From an uncultured Thermomicrobia bacterium (GTDB lineage Bacteria; Chloroflexota; Chloroflexia; Thermomicrobiales; JALYUS01): a stretch of 64,000 nt of DNA. Below the pieces are notes generated by a model that made no database searches, was not told the origin of the DNA, and saw only the letters and a list, made by a program, of their open reading frames with translations. The translations under genes and the position numbers were made by a program. The stretch lies in NCBI GenBank assembly GCA_937968015.1, contig CALBSO010000146.1, positions 62,001-126,000 on the forward strand, in the 5' to 3' direction. Of the stretch, positions 17,496 through 26,483 are shown in pieces (within the stretch, counting starts at the first letter, position 1; each line of letters begins with the position of its first letter).

Positions 17496-17522
17496 CAGTC
17501 TTCAGTCTTCAGTCCTTCGTCC
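17496..17522. repeat. Heptamer repeat at the end of proline dehydrogenase gene
   Basis: CAGTCTT, CAGTCTT, CAGTCCT follow each other on the plus strand. The stop codon of proline dehydrogenase (minus strand) lies inside this repeat. Confidence 0.55.
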
Positions 17523-18420
17523 TGTCCATGACTTGGCGCAGAAAGAAGCCGATGTTTTGTGGCCGTTCGGCGAGGCGGCGCATGAAGTAGGGGTACCACG
17601 CATCGCCGAAGGGCAGATAAATGCGCACCGGCACCCCGCGCCGGGCGATCTGCTGGGCGAGGTCTTCGCGCACGCCGTAGAGGAATTGCACCTCATACGG
17701 CGTGCCGAACTGCGCGGCGATCTGCGCCGCGCCGCCGAGCAGCACATCGTCGTGCGTGGCGATGGCCGGGGCGCGGCTCTTGGCGAGCAAGGGGCCGAGC
17801 AGCGCGAGATAGGCGCGGCGGATCGGCTCCCGCCCCTGATAGGCGACTGCCTCCGGCTCCTTGTATGCCCCCTTCACCAGTCGCACGCGGACATCGCGGT
17901 CAATCGCCCACTGGAGCAAGTCCGGTGCGCGGCGGAGCATCGCCTGGATGACCACGCCGGGATCACCGCCATGCGGCCGCGCCACCTCGACCAGGCGGAG
18001 CGTCGCGTCAATCGTGGCGGATTCTTCCATGTCCACGCGGATGCGATGATCGTAGCGCGCCGCCTCGGTACAGAGTGCGATGAGCGACTCCTTCGCCAGT
18101 GATTCGCGGCTACTCAGCCCGAGCTGGGAGAGTTTCAGGGAGAAATGCGATCCGCGCGCCGCGACCGCGAAGTAGGTCCGGTATGCCTCGACCACCCGCC
18201 GCACAGCGTCTTCGTCCGCGACTGCCTCACCGAGATGGTCATAGGTGACGAGCAATCCCTTGCGTCCCAGTCGCTCGGCGGCGGCATGGGCATCGGCGAA
18301 CGTTTCACCGGCGACGAAGCGGGAGACGAGCGGTTGCGTGAGTGGAGAGGAACGGACAATCTGTTCCGCGCGGGATGAACGGGAAGCGGAGATGAACAGC
18401 GGACGGAGGACGGAACCCAT
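17509..18420 (-). CDS. Proline dehydrogenase
   Basis: 303 residues, the length of monofunctional bacterial ProDH (PutB type). It has the TIM-barrel blocks GLLVTYDHLGEAV, HFSLKLSQLG, RIRVDMEES, VRLVKGAYKE and FLYGVREDLAQQ, and the C-terminal signature YLPFGDAWYPYFMRRLAERP. It oxidises proline to pyrroline-5-carboxylate with FAD. The start follows AAAGGGAG; the upstream in-frame ATG is not used. No P5C dehydrogenase is nearby. Confidence 0.93.
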   Translation of the reverse strand: MGSVLRPLFISASRSSRAEQIVRSSPLTQPLVSRFVAGETFADAHAAAERLGRKGLLVTYDHLGEAVADEDAVRRVVEAYRTYFAVAARGSHFSLKLSQLGLSSRESLAKESLIALCTEAARYDHRIRVDMEESATIDATLRLVEVARPHGGDPGVVIQAMLRRAPDLLQWAIDRDVRVRLVKGAYKEPEAVAYQGREPIRRAYLALLGPLLAKSRAPAIATHDDVLLGGAAQIAAQFGTPYEVQFLYGVREDLAQQIARRGVPVRIYLPFGDAWYPYFMRRLAERPQNIGFFLRQVMDRTKD

Positions 18421-18549
18421 CGGGTGGCTCCCTTTCTGGCGATGATGCTCCAACAGGCGCCCTCTGCTAGCCGGAGTCAGCGCATTACTCAGTATACCGC
18501 TCGTTGCATGCGGCTTGCACACGCGATATCGCCGGTATTTCTCCGCTGC

Positions 18550-18951
18550 TCAGGCAATGTCGGCATGGCGATGAACCAGTTTCCATGCCGTACCCTCACG
18601 ACGAAAAATATTCGTCGCGCGCGGTTCGATCCAACTCATCTCGCCATCGCGGGTGATCTGGACACGCTCCGTACCGCAGGTATAGGCGCTATTGCCCGTG
18701 ACAACGAGTACAAGATCGCCGGCGACGGCGCGAACCTGCGCGGTCGAGTCCGCGGCCCGCCGTGCTGCCTGCTCCCAATATGCGCGTACCGCGTCCCACC
18801 CATGCTGCCGCCCGCCCTGTGGGCCCATATTCGTGACGTCTGAGCGGTGCGACCAGAGTGCGAGCATCGGGCCAGGATCACCTTGCTGCAAGCGATTCAC
18901 CGCGATGAAAAACTGATCCGATACCTGCTGGATTTCCTCGTCTACTGTCAT
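18550..18951 (-). CDS. SnoaL-like / NTF2-fold protein
   Basis: 133 residues with the cone-shaped NTF2 pattern: a long N-terminal helix, the block MLALWSHRSDVTNMGPQG, then WDAVRAYWEQAARR and three strands ending TAWKLVHRHADIA. Family members are often annotated DUF4440 or nuclear transport factor 2-like. No catalytic residues can be assigned. Confidence 0.82.
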   Translation of the reverse strand: MTVDEEIQQVSDQFFIAVNRLQQGDPGPMLALWSHRSDVTNMGPQGGRQHGWDAVRAYWEQAARRAADSTAQVRAVAGDLVLVVTGNSAYTCGTERVQITRDGEMSWIEPRATNIFRREGTAWKLVHRHADIA

Positions 18952-19026
18952 ATCGCGGGTTCCCCTCGCGGCGTCGCCACACGACGATCTGTCTCAACCG
19001 GACGGATGCTGTGTTAGCATCGTACA

Positions 19027-20253
19027 ATGAACGCCCAAAGCGATAGAGCGCGAGAGCGCGACCATCAACGCGTACGCACGGTGGCGGTCTCCTTCGCCGC
19101 GTTCATTCTGATCGGTGCGACGGATGGTGCGACGGGCGTCCTGCTCCCAAGCCTGCAAGTACAGTATGGCATCGGGAAGAGCGTAGTCAGCCTGATTTTC
19201 CTCGTCGTCACGGCCGGCTATATTGTCGCGGCGTTCGGGAGCGGCCTGTTGGTCGCGCTGTTGGGTCAGCGACGCTTTCTTGTACTGGGGGCAGCCGTAT
19301 TCGCGGTAAGCGCGGGCGCGATTAGTTTGCGACCGCCATTCGCACTCCTGCTGATCACAATGCTCGGGCTGGGGTTCGGCTTCGCGATCATGGACGCGGG
19401 GCTCAACACCTACATCACCGGCCTGCCGAAGAATACGACGCTGCTCAACAACCTGCATGCCTTCTACGGCATCGGCGGGTTCCTCGGCCCGATCATCGCC
19501 GCCGGTGTACTGGCTGCGGGCCTGCCGTGGAACACGGTCTATGCCCTCTGGGGCACGGTCAGCCTCATCCTGCTTGTTGGCTTTGGCCTGTTCTTCGACG
19601 CCGACCCGGCCAGTGCGCGGCATCCGGTCACGCAGAGTGCCGGACGGAGCCTGCTCACCGACACGCTCCGCCTCCGATTGGTCTGGCTGGCGGCGGTCTT
19701 TATGCTGATCTATGTCGGCACGGAGGTAAGTCTGGGCAGTTGGAGTTTCAGTTTCCTGACCGAAGTGCGACATCACGGCGGCCTGCTCTCCGGCTGGTCG
19801 GTGAGCGGCTACTGGCTCGGGATTACGCTTGGGCGACTGACGCTGGCACGGCTGGCCGCGCGTTTCGCGGTCGCGGATGCATCGCTGATCCGCTTCTGCC
19901 TGATCGGCGCGGCCTCCGGCGTGCTCATCATCTGGCTCGCGCCGCTGCCCGCAGCCGCGCCGTTTGGCCTCTGGTTAACGGGATATAGCCTCGGGCCGAT
20001 CTATCCCACGACCATCGCGCTACTGCCGGGTCTGGTGCCCGCCCGTCTGGTGCCGAGCGCGGTGGGTTTTCTCGCTAGCCTCGGCAGCATGGGCGCAGCG
20101 CTCTTCCCCTGGCTGGCAGGCAATCTCGCGCAGGCGGTCGGCCTCTGGTCACTCATGCCGTACGCGCTCAGTCTGACAGTCATCATGTCCGGCGTCTGGC
20201 TGGGCTTGAGTATGTCTGTACACGATAACCAACTGCGTGCGGATACCCCGTGA
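19027..20253 (+). CDS. MFS transporter (possibly leaderless)
   Basis: 408 residues and about 12 helices. ATDGATGVLLPSLQ in helix 1 and GFGFAIMDAGLNTYI are reminiscent of the FucP/YfmO-type sugar or drug MFS branch. No ribosome site precedes the ATG; instead TAGCAT lies about 8 bases upstream and could be a -10 box, so the message may be leaderless. It is divergent from the NTF2-fold gene. Substrate unknown. Confidence 0.85.
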   Translation: MNAQSDRARERDHQRVRTVAVSFAAFILIGATDGATGVLLPSLQVQYGIGKSVVSLIFLVVTAGYIVAAFGSGLLVALLGQRRFLVLGAAVFAVSAGAISLRPPFALLLITMLGLGFGFAIMDAGLNTYITGLPKNTTLLNNLHAFYGIGGFLGPIIAAGVLAAGLPWNTVYALWGTVSLILLVGFGLFFDADPASARHPVTQSAGRSLLTDTLRLRLVWLAAVFMLIYVGTEVSLGSWSFSFLTEVRHHGGLLSGWSVSGYWLGITLGRLTLARLAARFAVADASLIRFCLIGAASGVLIIWLAPLPAAAPFGLWLTGYSLGPIYPTTIALLPGLVPARLVPSAVGFLASLGSMGAALFPWLAGNLAQAVGLWSLMPYALSLTVIMSGVWLGLSMSVHDNQLRADTP

Positions 20254-20432
20254 GAGACAGACGACGCATACGTCGCTGATGTGCGGAGCAAGTGCGTCAA
20301 CGTGCGTGTATACGTTGATGATCTCGTTGTATTTCGGCATAACGCCGACGATCACGGTGCGCCCGCCCGACGTGGACGATCCACGCCCCGAACCCTCCGG
20401 CGGTAACGCAACGGCATAATCACGATGCGTAA

Positions 20433-21212
20433 TTATCGGCGCGGTAACGGGCAGCCGTCCGGGCCGCAGATACCTTGGGCGATTTCCGCCTCGCGCTCGC
20501 GGGCGAGCTGGCCCTTCTGCCAGTCGGAATCAATCGTCGGATGGAACTTCTCCGGGTATTCCGCCATCCAGATTTGCTTGCGGATCGTCAGATTCTCGGG
20601 GTCAACATGGAGCGCCTGCTTCCACTCCGCGACCGCTTCCCCCCGTGCCCCGCGCGCAAAGAGCTCCGCGCCAAGCCGCATCCGGGCGTCAATGAGCGCA
20701 CGCTCGGTCTCGCTGAGATGATAGGGCGCGCCCTTCGCGTCCAGTTCGATCTGCTCAACTTCACCGTCAATCAGTTGCTGGATCGCCATGACATCCGCCG
20801 CGTTCTCGATGTTGAAGCCGCCGAACTTGCGATAGCGGATGATCCCCTCCTCATCGAGGAAGATGCCGTTCGGAATCAGTTTGTAGTCGTAGATCGCCGC
20901 GAGCGTGTTGTCGCGATCAACGACGGTCGGGAAGGTCGCGCCCGCCTTTTCTGTCCACGGGCGGGCGGCTTCCGCTCCTTGATTGTCCACCGCGACGGAG
21001 ACAAACCGGAAATCCTTGCTGGCGTTGCGCTCAATGAATTGCTGCCACCCGGGCAGTTGATCGCGGCAGCGTCACCAACTCGCCCAGAAAAAGAAGAGCG
21101 TTCTCGTGCCGCGCACCGCCCCAGGGCCGAGTTCGCCTCCATCGAGTCGCGGCAGCGACCAATCGGGCGATTGCTCGCCGAGATGAACACCGGTCCGGAC
21201 CGTCGTTGTCAT
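20433..21212 (-). CDS. Thioredoxin-like (TlpA/ResA type) selenoprotein with in-frame UGA
   Basis: One frame from ATG 21212 (GGAGG 6 bases upstream) to 20433, broken only by TGA at 21074-21072. Read as Sec47 it gives a 259-residue protein. The first part is VHLGEQSPDWSLPRLDGGEL...FFFWASW, and then come U-RC-RDQLPGW, FVSVAVDNQG, ATFPTVVDRD and IPNGIFLDEEG, an unbroken thioredoxin fold. Cys of the WASWC motif is replaced by the UGA. The next Cys is at +2 (UxC), not the usual +3. A C-terminal helical, TPR-like part follows. A nearby hairpin resembles the one in the CMD selenoprotein gene. Confidence 0.78.
21042..21056 (-). promoter_or_regulatory. SECIS-like hairpin in the TlpA selenoprotein gene
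   Basis: CTGCC and GGCAG form a 5-base stem around loop CGGGT, starting 15 bases after the UGA. The stem sequence and the GGTGGCAG 3' side match the hairpin after the UGA at 11217. Confidence 0.55.
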
Positions 21213-21378
21213 CGGAACCTCCTCGTGCCTGCCAATACGATGCGCTATGACCGCCATCATCGCACAACGATGCCCATCCCGCCGCGTATTCCCGCTTCCC
21301 ATGAAGACGAATGGCGGCACGTCAGTGTGCCGCCATTCGATGCCGTCTACTCGATTGCCGGGAATGGCGGTAGGAAAA

Positions 21379-23085
21379 TCAATCCCCCGCCGCGCCACCC
21401 ATCGCTGGGGACGGGATCGGGAAGAGGCCGCCCTTCAATGGCTCGCCGTCGTCCCAGTAGGCGGGCGCGCCCATCTCCGGCATGTCGAGGCCGGCGAGTT
21501 CGTCTTCCGGCCTGGAGCGGAGGCCCATCAGCCTGTCCACCGCCTTGAAGAAGAGCAGTGACACGCCACCCGCCCAGAGGATGATGACGAGCGCGCCGAT
21601 CGCCTGCGCGCCCAGTTGGCTGGCGTCACCAAAGAAGAGACCCTTCACTTGCGTGCCGCCGTAGTTCGCCGTGCCATCCGCGAACAACCCGACCGAGAGC
21701 ACGCCCCAGATACCGCAGACGCCATGCACCGAGATCGCGCCCACGGGGTCGTCAATGCGCAGTTTCTTGTCAATGATCGCCACCGCAAAGACGACGATCG
21801 TGCCCGCCACCGCGCCGATGATGAAAGCGCTGATCGGCGAGACGTACCCGGAAGGCGCAGTGATCGCGACGAGGCCCGCGAGCATCCCGTTACACGTCAT
21901 CCCCGCGTCCGGCTTGCTATTCAGGTACCATGTCAGGAGCATGGACATCATCGCGCCAGCGGAGCCCGCGAGCATCGTCACGGTAGCGATCAGCCCGATG
22001 CGGAGGTTGCCATTTCCGGACGCGCCAAGTGTGCTGCCGGGATTGAAGCCGAACCAGCCGAAGGCGAGAACGAGCGTGCCGATGATGGCGAAGATCATGT
22101 TGTGGCCGGGGATGACGTTGCTCGATCCGTCTTTGTTGTACTTGCCGATCCGCGCGCCGAGCACGTATGCCCCCGCGAGGCCGGTGAAGCCGCCGACCGC
22201 GTGGACGACGCCGCTCCCCGCGAAGTCAATATACCCCTGACCCAGCCCCTTCTTGCCGAGTTGGGAGAGCCAACCACCACCCCAGGCCCAATTGCCGAAG
22301 ATTGGGTAGATGATCGTGCTGATGAAGAAGCCATAGACGCAGAAGGCGCTCCACTTCCACCGCTCCGCCATCGCGCCCGTCGGGATCGTCGCGGCGGTAT
22401 CCATGAAGACCATCTGGAAGAGGAACATCACCGCGATACCGACATCATAGGTGCCGTCCGAGAGGAAGAAACCCTTGTGTCCGATCAGTCCCCAATCCAC
22501 CCCGCCGAGATGAATGGTCAGTTCCTTGTTCAGCCCGGTCAGTCCGCCGAGATTCGGCACGCCGACATTGCCGATACCACCAAACTGGAAGGCGAAGCCG
22601 ACGAAGAAGTAGCCCAGCATGCCGAGGAAATAGATGCTGAAGTTCATCGCCATCACATGCAGCGCGCTCTTCCGGCGGCAGAAACCCGTCTCCACAAGTG
22701 CGAAGCCGAGTTGCATGAACATGACGAGAAAGCCCGCGACGAGCGTCCAAGTCATGTTGATGCCGATGCGGTTCTGGTTCACCTGCGTGGCGAGTTGCGT
22801 CGCGAACGGCTCGCTTTTCGCTGCCTTGTCCGCGTCGTCCTGCGTGATATTCGCGGGTGCGATGCCGACCAGGCCGGTGTCAGAGCCAACGACAAGGCCG
22901 GACGGATCCCGCACGACCTCTGACGCTTTCTTGCTGCTCGGCAGAGAGACGACAATCCCGACGAGTGCGACGATCAGAAAGATCGCCGTCGCGACGAGCA
23001 CCCCCGTCTTGACGGAGAAGCCGCCCCGTCTGATGCCTCCGCTGCTTGTGCCGGCTCCTGCGCCGGCGAATTGCCCCGTTGCCAC
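21379..23085 (-). CDS. amt: Ammonium transporter (Amt)
   Basis: 568 residues from a GTG start preceded by GAGGAGG. An N-terminal helix and a periplasmic insert of about 70 residues precede the 11-helix Amt core, so it is longer than AmtB. The core has the twin-His pore (DFAGSGVVHAVGG and GAISVHGVCGIWG), the Asp before the first His, and FGWFGFNPGS. It passes ammonium across the membrane. No GlnB/GlnK gene is adjacent, which is unusual for Amt. Confidence 0.93.
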   Translation of the reverse strand: MATGQFAGAGAGTSSGGIRRGGFSVKTGVLVATAIFLIVALVGIVVSLPSSKKASEVVRDPSGLVVGSDTGLVGIAPANITQDDADKAAKSEPFATQLATQVNQNRIGINMTWTLVAGFLVMFMQLGFALVETGFCRRKSALHVMAMNFSIYFLGMLGYFFVGFAFQFGGIGNVGVPNLGGLTGLNKELTIHLGGVDWGLIGHKGFFLSDGTYDVGIAVMFLFQMVFMDTAATIPTGAMAERWKWSAFCVYGFFISTIIYPIFGNWAWGGGWLSQLGKKGLGQGYIDFAGSGVVHAVGGFTGLAGAYVLGARIGKYNKDGSSNVIPGHNMIFAIIGTLVLAFGWFGFNPGSTLGASGNGNLRIGLIATVTMLAGSAGAMMSMLLTWYLNSKPDAGMTCNGMLAGLVAITAPSGYVSPISAFIIGAVAGTIVVFAVAIIDKKLRIDDPVGAISVHGVCGIWGVLSVGLFADGTANYGGTQVKGLFFGDASQLGAQAIGALVIILWAGGVSLLFFKAVDRLMGLRSRPEDELAGLDMPEMGAPAYWDDGEPLKGGLFPIPSPAMGGAAGD

Positions 23086-23184
23086 AGACCTATCCTCCTC
23101 ATCGCTCCCCGGTGCGCCCCGGAAACGACGGACCGAGTGCCGGTACCTCCGGCACACCCCCTATCGAAACCCAACAATGGATCA

Positions 23185-23234
23185 CGCAGGCTTTTCAGCC
23201 TGTGGTTGGGGCGCAGGCTGGAGCCTACGCGACC
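23185..23234. repeat. Bipartite REP-like element, copy 1
   Basis: Two imperfect palindromes of the type AGGCT-nn-AGCCT, separated by about 10 bases, in a 50-base unit. It matches 43615-43663 in reverse orientation. It lies between the amt start and the membrane-protein end, and supplies the stop TAG of the latter. Confidence 0.7.
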
Positions 23235-23758
23235 GATATGCGTTGATCTTCCGGTTTGCGGCGTTTGCGTGTGGCCCGAGGGGAAGCGGGGTGCGCCTGT
23301 TCCGGTGGGCCGAGCGGAATCGTAGTAAGCAGACGCATCACCGCCGCGTGCTCATCGTCCGCGAGGAGGAGCGCGAAATCGGCTGATCTCGCCGCCCCAC
23401 GCAGGAGGATACGGCCACGCTGGTCGGCGATGGCGGAAAACTCTTCCCAGCGGCGGAAGACGACACGGTTGCGGGCGATCCCTTCCGTCGTAAAGGTGTA
23501 CTGCACCGGAATGGAGACGATCACGAAGGTCGCCAGCACAACGATCAGGTTGATCGGCGCGCGCATCCAGCCGCCGAGCGTGCCGAGCAGCAGAACAACG
23601 CCGATCAGGTAGATATTGGTGCGTTGCAGCCGCATTCGCTCGCGGAATCGCAGCGGCGCCGCACCGAGCAGGGCGCCCGTCACCGGTTGCCCGATCGGCA
23701 CGGCGACGCGCATCAGCGTGAGAATCAGCATCACGCCACAGAGCAGAGGAACGATCAT
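23225..23758 (-). CDS. Hypothetical membrane protein
   Basis: 177 residues, not recognised. Two or three hydrophobic segments (IVPLLCGVMLILTLMRV; IYLIGVVLLLGTLGGW; INLIVVLATFVIVSIPV) are followed by a soluble tail with VFRRWEEFSAIADQRGRI, resembling a small membrane-anchored PH-like domain. It overlaps the upstream TPR gene by 4 bases and is last in a three-gene operon with the antiporter. Its stop codon lies in a REP-like element. Confidence 0.72.
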   Translation of the reverse strand: MIVPLLCGVMLILTLMRVAVPIGQPVTGALLGAAPLRFRERMRLQRTNIYLIGVVLLLGTLGGWMRAPINLIVVLATFVIVSIPVQYTFTTEGIARNRVVFRRWEEFSAIADQRGRILLRGAARSADFALLLADDEHAAVMRLLTTIPLGPPEQAHPASPRATRKRRKPEDQRISVA

Positions 23759-24417
23759 ACGGCGATCTCCGTTTCGCGCCGGTTGGCGGACATCCAGCGC
23801 ACGAGCCGCCGGGGCTCAGTGTGCGTGCCGACGAGGCGCGGCGCGCTACGGGCCGCCTGCGCGCGGGTCGCGTTGAGCAGGTTGCGTGCGTACACCGCCG
23901 TCGGCTTGTCCGGTGCGTCGAGCAGAATCGCATGCGTGAGTTCATCAAGCGCGTCGAAGGTTCGCCCGAGGCGGAGCATCGCCTCACCGCGCTTCAGCCG
24001 GACGAGGAATTCCTCCTGCCCGTGCGCGATGGCGTGCGCGAAAGCCTCCTCGGATTCCGTAATAGCGGCGCGTTCGAGCAGCAGTGCGCCGAGATATGCC
24101 CAAGCGACCGCGCACTGCGGATCGAGCGCGAGTGCATCGCGGAGCAGCCCCTCCGCCTCCTCCGCGCGGCGGGCAGCGATGCGGAGGGTGGCGAGCGCGA
24201 CAAAGGCGGTGGCATCGGTCGGCTCGTGCGCGATGATGTCGCCGTACGCGGCAATCGCCTGATCGAGATGGCCGATCCGTGCCAATGCGGCGGCACGGGC
24301 GTGCGGCGTGACATGCACCTCTTCGCGCGCCGCTGCGGGGACGGCCCCGCCACAGGTGTGGCAAAAGGCGGCGGCGGGCAGAAGTGGCGCGCCGCAGTGA
24401 TGGCAATAGGTCATCAT
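23755..24417 (-). CDS. Zinc-ribbon and TPR protein
   Basis: 220 residues. The N-terminus YCHHCGAPLLPAAAFCHTCG is a double-CxxC zinc ribbon (residues 4-23). From about residue 40 come at least three TPR helical pairs (HLDQAIAAYGDIIAHEP; EAEGLLRDALALDPQ). Probably a scaffold protein of the cytoplasm or inner membrane face. It overlaps both neighbours by 4 bases, so all three operon genes are coupled. Confidence 0.83.
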   Translation of the reverse strand: MMTYCHHCGAPLLPAAAFCHTCGGAVPAAAREEVHVTPHARAAALARIGHLDQAIAAYGDIIAHEPTDATAFVALATLRIAARRAEEAEGLLRDALALDPQCAVAWAYLGALLLERAAITESEEAFAHAIAHGQEEFLVRLKRGEAMLRLGRTFDALDELTHAILLDAPDKPTAVYARNLLNATRAQAARSAPRLVGTHTEPRRLVRWMSANRRETEIAV

Positions 24418-25631
24418 GCGGCCTGCCTCCGTGTTTCTTGCCCGCCCCCATTCGCGTAGGCCGGTTGCGGGATGGCGGGTATGACGACATGCGGAGCAGC
24501 AACGAACCGGAGCAGCACGGGAGTGGCGATCGTCGTCAACAGGACCATCGCCAGCGATGCTGCGAAAAGTTGCCCATCGAGGACGCCCGCCTCTTTGCCC
24601 AGCGTCGCGACAACGAGCGCGACTTCGCCCCGTGTCACCATTCCCACTCCGACCGTGAATGCCTCACCCTTCGGCAAGCGCCCAACGAGTCCGCCCGCGC
24701 ATGCGCCAACCGCCTTGGTCAGCACGGCGACGGCGATCAGGAGCGCGGTGAAGAGGGGTGCGGCGGCGAGCGCGCGGCCATCCGCTTCCATCCCAACCAT
24801 CACGAAGAAGATCGGCACGAAGAGACTGTACCCAACGAGGTCTACGCCGTAGGTGATCCGCTCCCGCTCCTCCGCCGGATGCCGCGCGACGGCGAGACCA
24901 AAGAGGTACGCGCCGGTGATTGCCGCCACTTTCCCGAATGATTCCGCCGCCCACGCCGCCACGATCACGAGCGCGAGAACGAGCGCGAGCGACGCCTCCC
25001 GGCTCTTCAGGCCGCTTAGGTGGCGAAAAAGGTGCGGTAGCACCCACTCGCCGAGCGCGAAGGCGATGAGAAAGAAGAGGCCCATCGAGAGGAGTGGCCA
25101 GAGTGGGCTCCTGCCCCCATCCAACCCGACAACGACCGAAAGGAGGACGATACCGAGCACATCGTCTATCACCGCCGCACCGAGGATCACCGTGCCGACG
25201 CGCGAGCGGAGGCGACCGAGTTCTTTCAGTGTCTGCGCCGTGACGCTGACGCTTGTCGCGGCCAGGACGACACCGACGAAGACGCTCGCCGACCACGCGT
25301 AACCCCACGCCCGCATCAGCGCGATGCCGCCGCCCATCGGCACGAGCACGCCACCGCATGCGACGAGGAGCGAGGTAAGGCCGACTTCCCGCATCTGCAC
25401 GAGGTCCGTCTCCGCGCCCGCCATGAACATCAGCAGGATAACGCCGACGGACGCGACGCTGGAAAGCAGCGCATCCGTGCGGAAAAGGCCGAAAACCGAG
25501 GGGCCGAGCAGCACGCCGATGATGATCTTCCCAACGACCGACGGCAAGCCAAAACGCGCGCCGATCGCCCCGGCGAGTTTCGCCGCGACGAGCAGGACTG
25601 CGAGTGGCAGGAGTGTCGTTGTGCTTTCCAT
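24414..25631 (-). CDS. Cation:proton antiporter (CPA2 type)
   Basis: 405 residues with 12-13 helices. GLPSVVGKIIIGVLLGPSVF near the start and GAAVIDDVLGIVLLSVVVGL hold the paired Asp residues typical of electrogenic NapA/GerN-like exchangers. No TrkA-N domain follows, unlike Kef. The start ATG is chosen by fold; the ribosome site is weak. First gene of an operon with the TPR and membrane proteins. Confidence 0.9.
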   Translation of the reverse strand: MESTTTLLPLAVLLVAAKLAGAIGARFGLPSVVGKIIIGVLLGPSVFGLFRTDALLSSVASVGVILLMFMAGAETDLVQMREVGLTSLLVACGGVLVPMGGGIALMRAWGYAWSASVFVGVVLAATSVSVTAQTLKELGRLRSRVGTVILGAAVIDDVLGIVLLSVVVGLDGGRSPLWPLLSMGLFFLIAFALGEWVLPHLFRHLSGLKSREASLALVLALVIVAAWAAESFGKVAAITGAYLFGLAVARHPAEERERITYGVDLVGYSLFVPIFFVMVGMEADGRALAAAPLFTALLIAVAVLTKAVGACAGGLVGRLPKGEAFTVGVGMVTRGEVALVVATLGKEAGVLDGQLFAASLAMVLLTTIATPVLLRFVAAPHVVIPAIPQPAYANGGGQETRRQAA

Positions 25632-25779
25632 CCGGTACCCCAGCGAGCGCGCAACGCGACCGATGGAAACATCGTACCGACATCCTGCTGTACGTTCTAC
25701 GTACGTCGTCCAGAGATGTCTGAGCGTTTTTTGGTGATACAGACGAGATCGTGACAAAACTCTGCATCGTTTCCTGTCA

Positions 25780-25822
25780 TCTCGCACAACACGCCGCTTG
25801 TCGGGCGGCGTGTTGTGCGAGA
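25780..25822. promoter_or_regulatory. 18-base perfect hairpin before the phosphatase gene
   Basis: TCTCGCACAACACGCCGC pairs along its whole length with its complement at 25805-25822, with a 7-base loop. There is no T-tract. It ends 8 bases before the ribosome site of the phosphatase, so it would lie in that gene's leader. Confidence 0.55.
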
Positions 25823-25848
25823 GTCTGTGGGAAAGGAGTATCGGACGA

Positions 25849-26424
25849 GTGTCGCGCAATCTGATTCTCGTCAAGCACGCGATGCCCGCGCTCGAACCGG
25901 GCGTCCCGTCGCGGGGGTGGCGCCTGTCGGATGGAGGGCGTGCGCTCTGCATCCCGCTCGCGGAACGCCTCGCCGCCTACAAACCGGCGGTGATCGCCGC
26001 CAGCGCCGAACCGAAGGCGACCGAGACCGGCCAGATTGTCGCGGATTATCTCGGGGCGCCACTCGAAGTGATCGAGGGTTTGCACGAGAACGACCGCACC
26101 AGCCTCGGCTGGCTCGGTTCCGAGGAACTGGAGGCGATGATTGCCCGCTTCTTCGCGGAGCCGGATCAGCGCGTGCTGGGCAACGAGACGGCGGACGAGG
26201 CACATACCCGGTTCGCGGCGGCGGTCGGCGATGTCTGCACGCGGCATCCGGATGGGAATATCGTCATCGTTGCACATGGAACGGTGATCACACTCTTCGT
26301 CTCGCGCCTCGCGGGGATGGAACCCTTCCCCTTCTGGAAGCGACTCGGTCTGCCTTCATTCGTCGGCCTCTCGCTGCCGAACTATGCGGTTCAGGCAGTC
26401 TTCGACGCTATCGAGGTGGACTGA
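25849..26424 (+). CDS. Histidine phosphatase family protein
   Basis: 191 residues from GTG, preceded by AAAGGAG. The N-terminal motif reads LVKHAMP, a K-H-A variant of the usual RHG, with the phospho-accepting His kept. HENDRTS holds the acid, and IVIVAHGTVITLF holds the second His. Members remove phosphate from sugars or act as broad phosphatases. Start codon is by ribosome site; an ATG 17 codons upstream lies in the hairpin. Confidence 0.86.
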   Translation: MSRNLILVKHAMPALEPGVPSRGWRLSDGGRALCIPLAERLAAYKPAVIAASAEPKATETGQIVADYLGAPLEVIEGLHENDRTSLGWLGSEELEAMIARFFAEPDQRVLGNETADEAHTRFAAAVGDVCTRHPDGNIVIVAHGTVITLFVSRLAGMEPFPFWKRLGLPSFVGLSLPNYAVQAVFDAIEVD

Positions 26425-26483
26425 ATACGAGGCAGCCGTGATGCGCGCAAAAGCAGGAGCACCGTTTGCGTACGCCATCCGCG

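Noticed and set aside
21616..22923. 435-codon plus-strand frame opposite the ammonium transporter
   Set aside because: Antisense shadow of membrane helices; Amt motifs on the other strand are complete.
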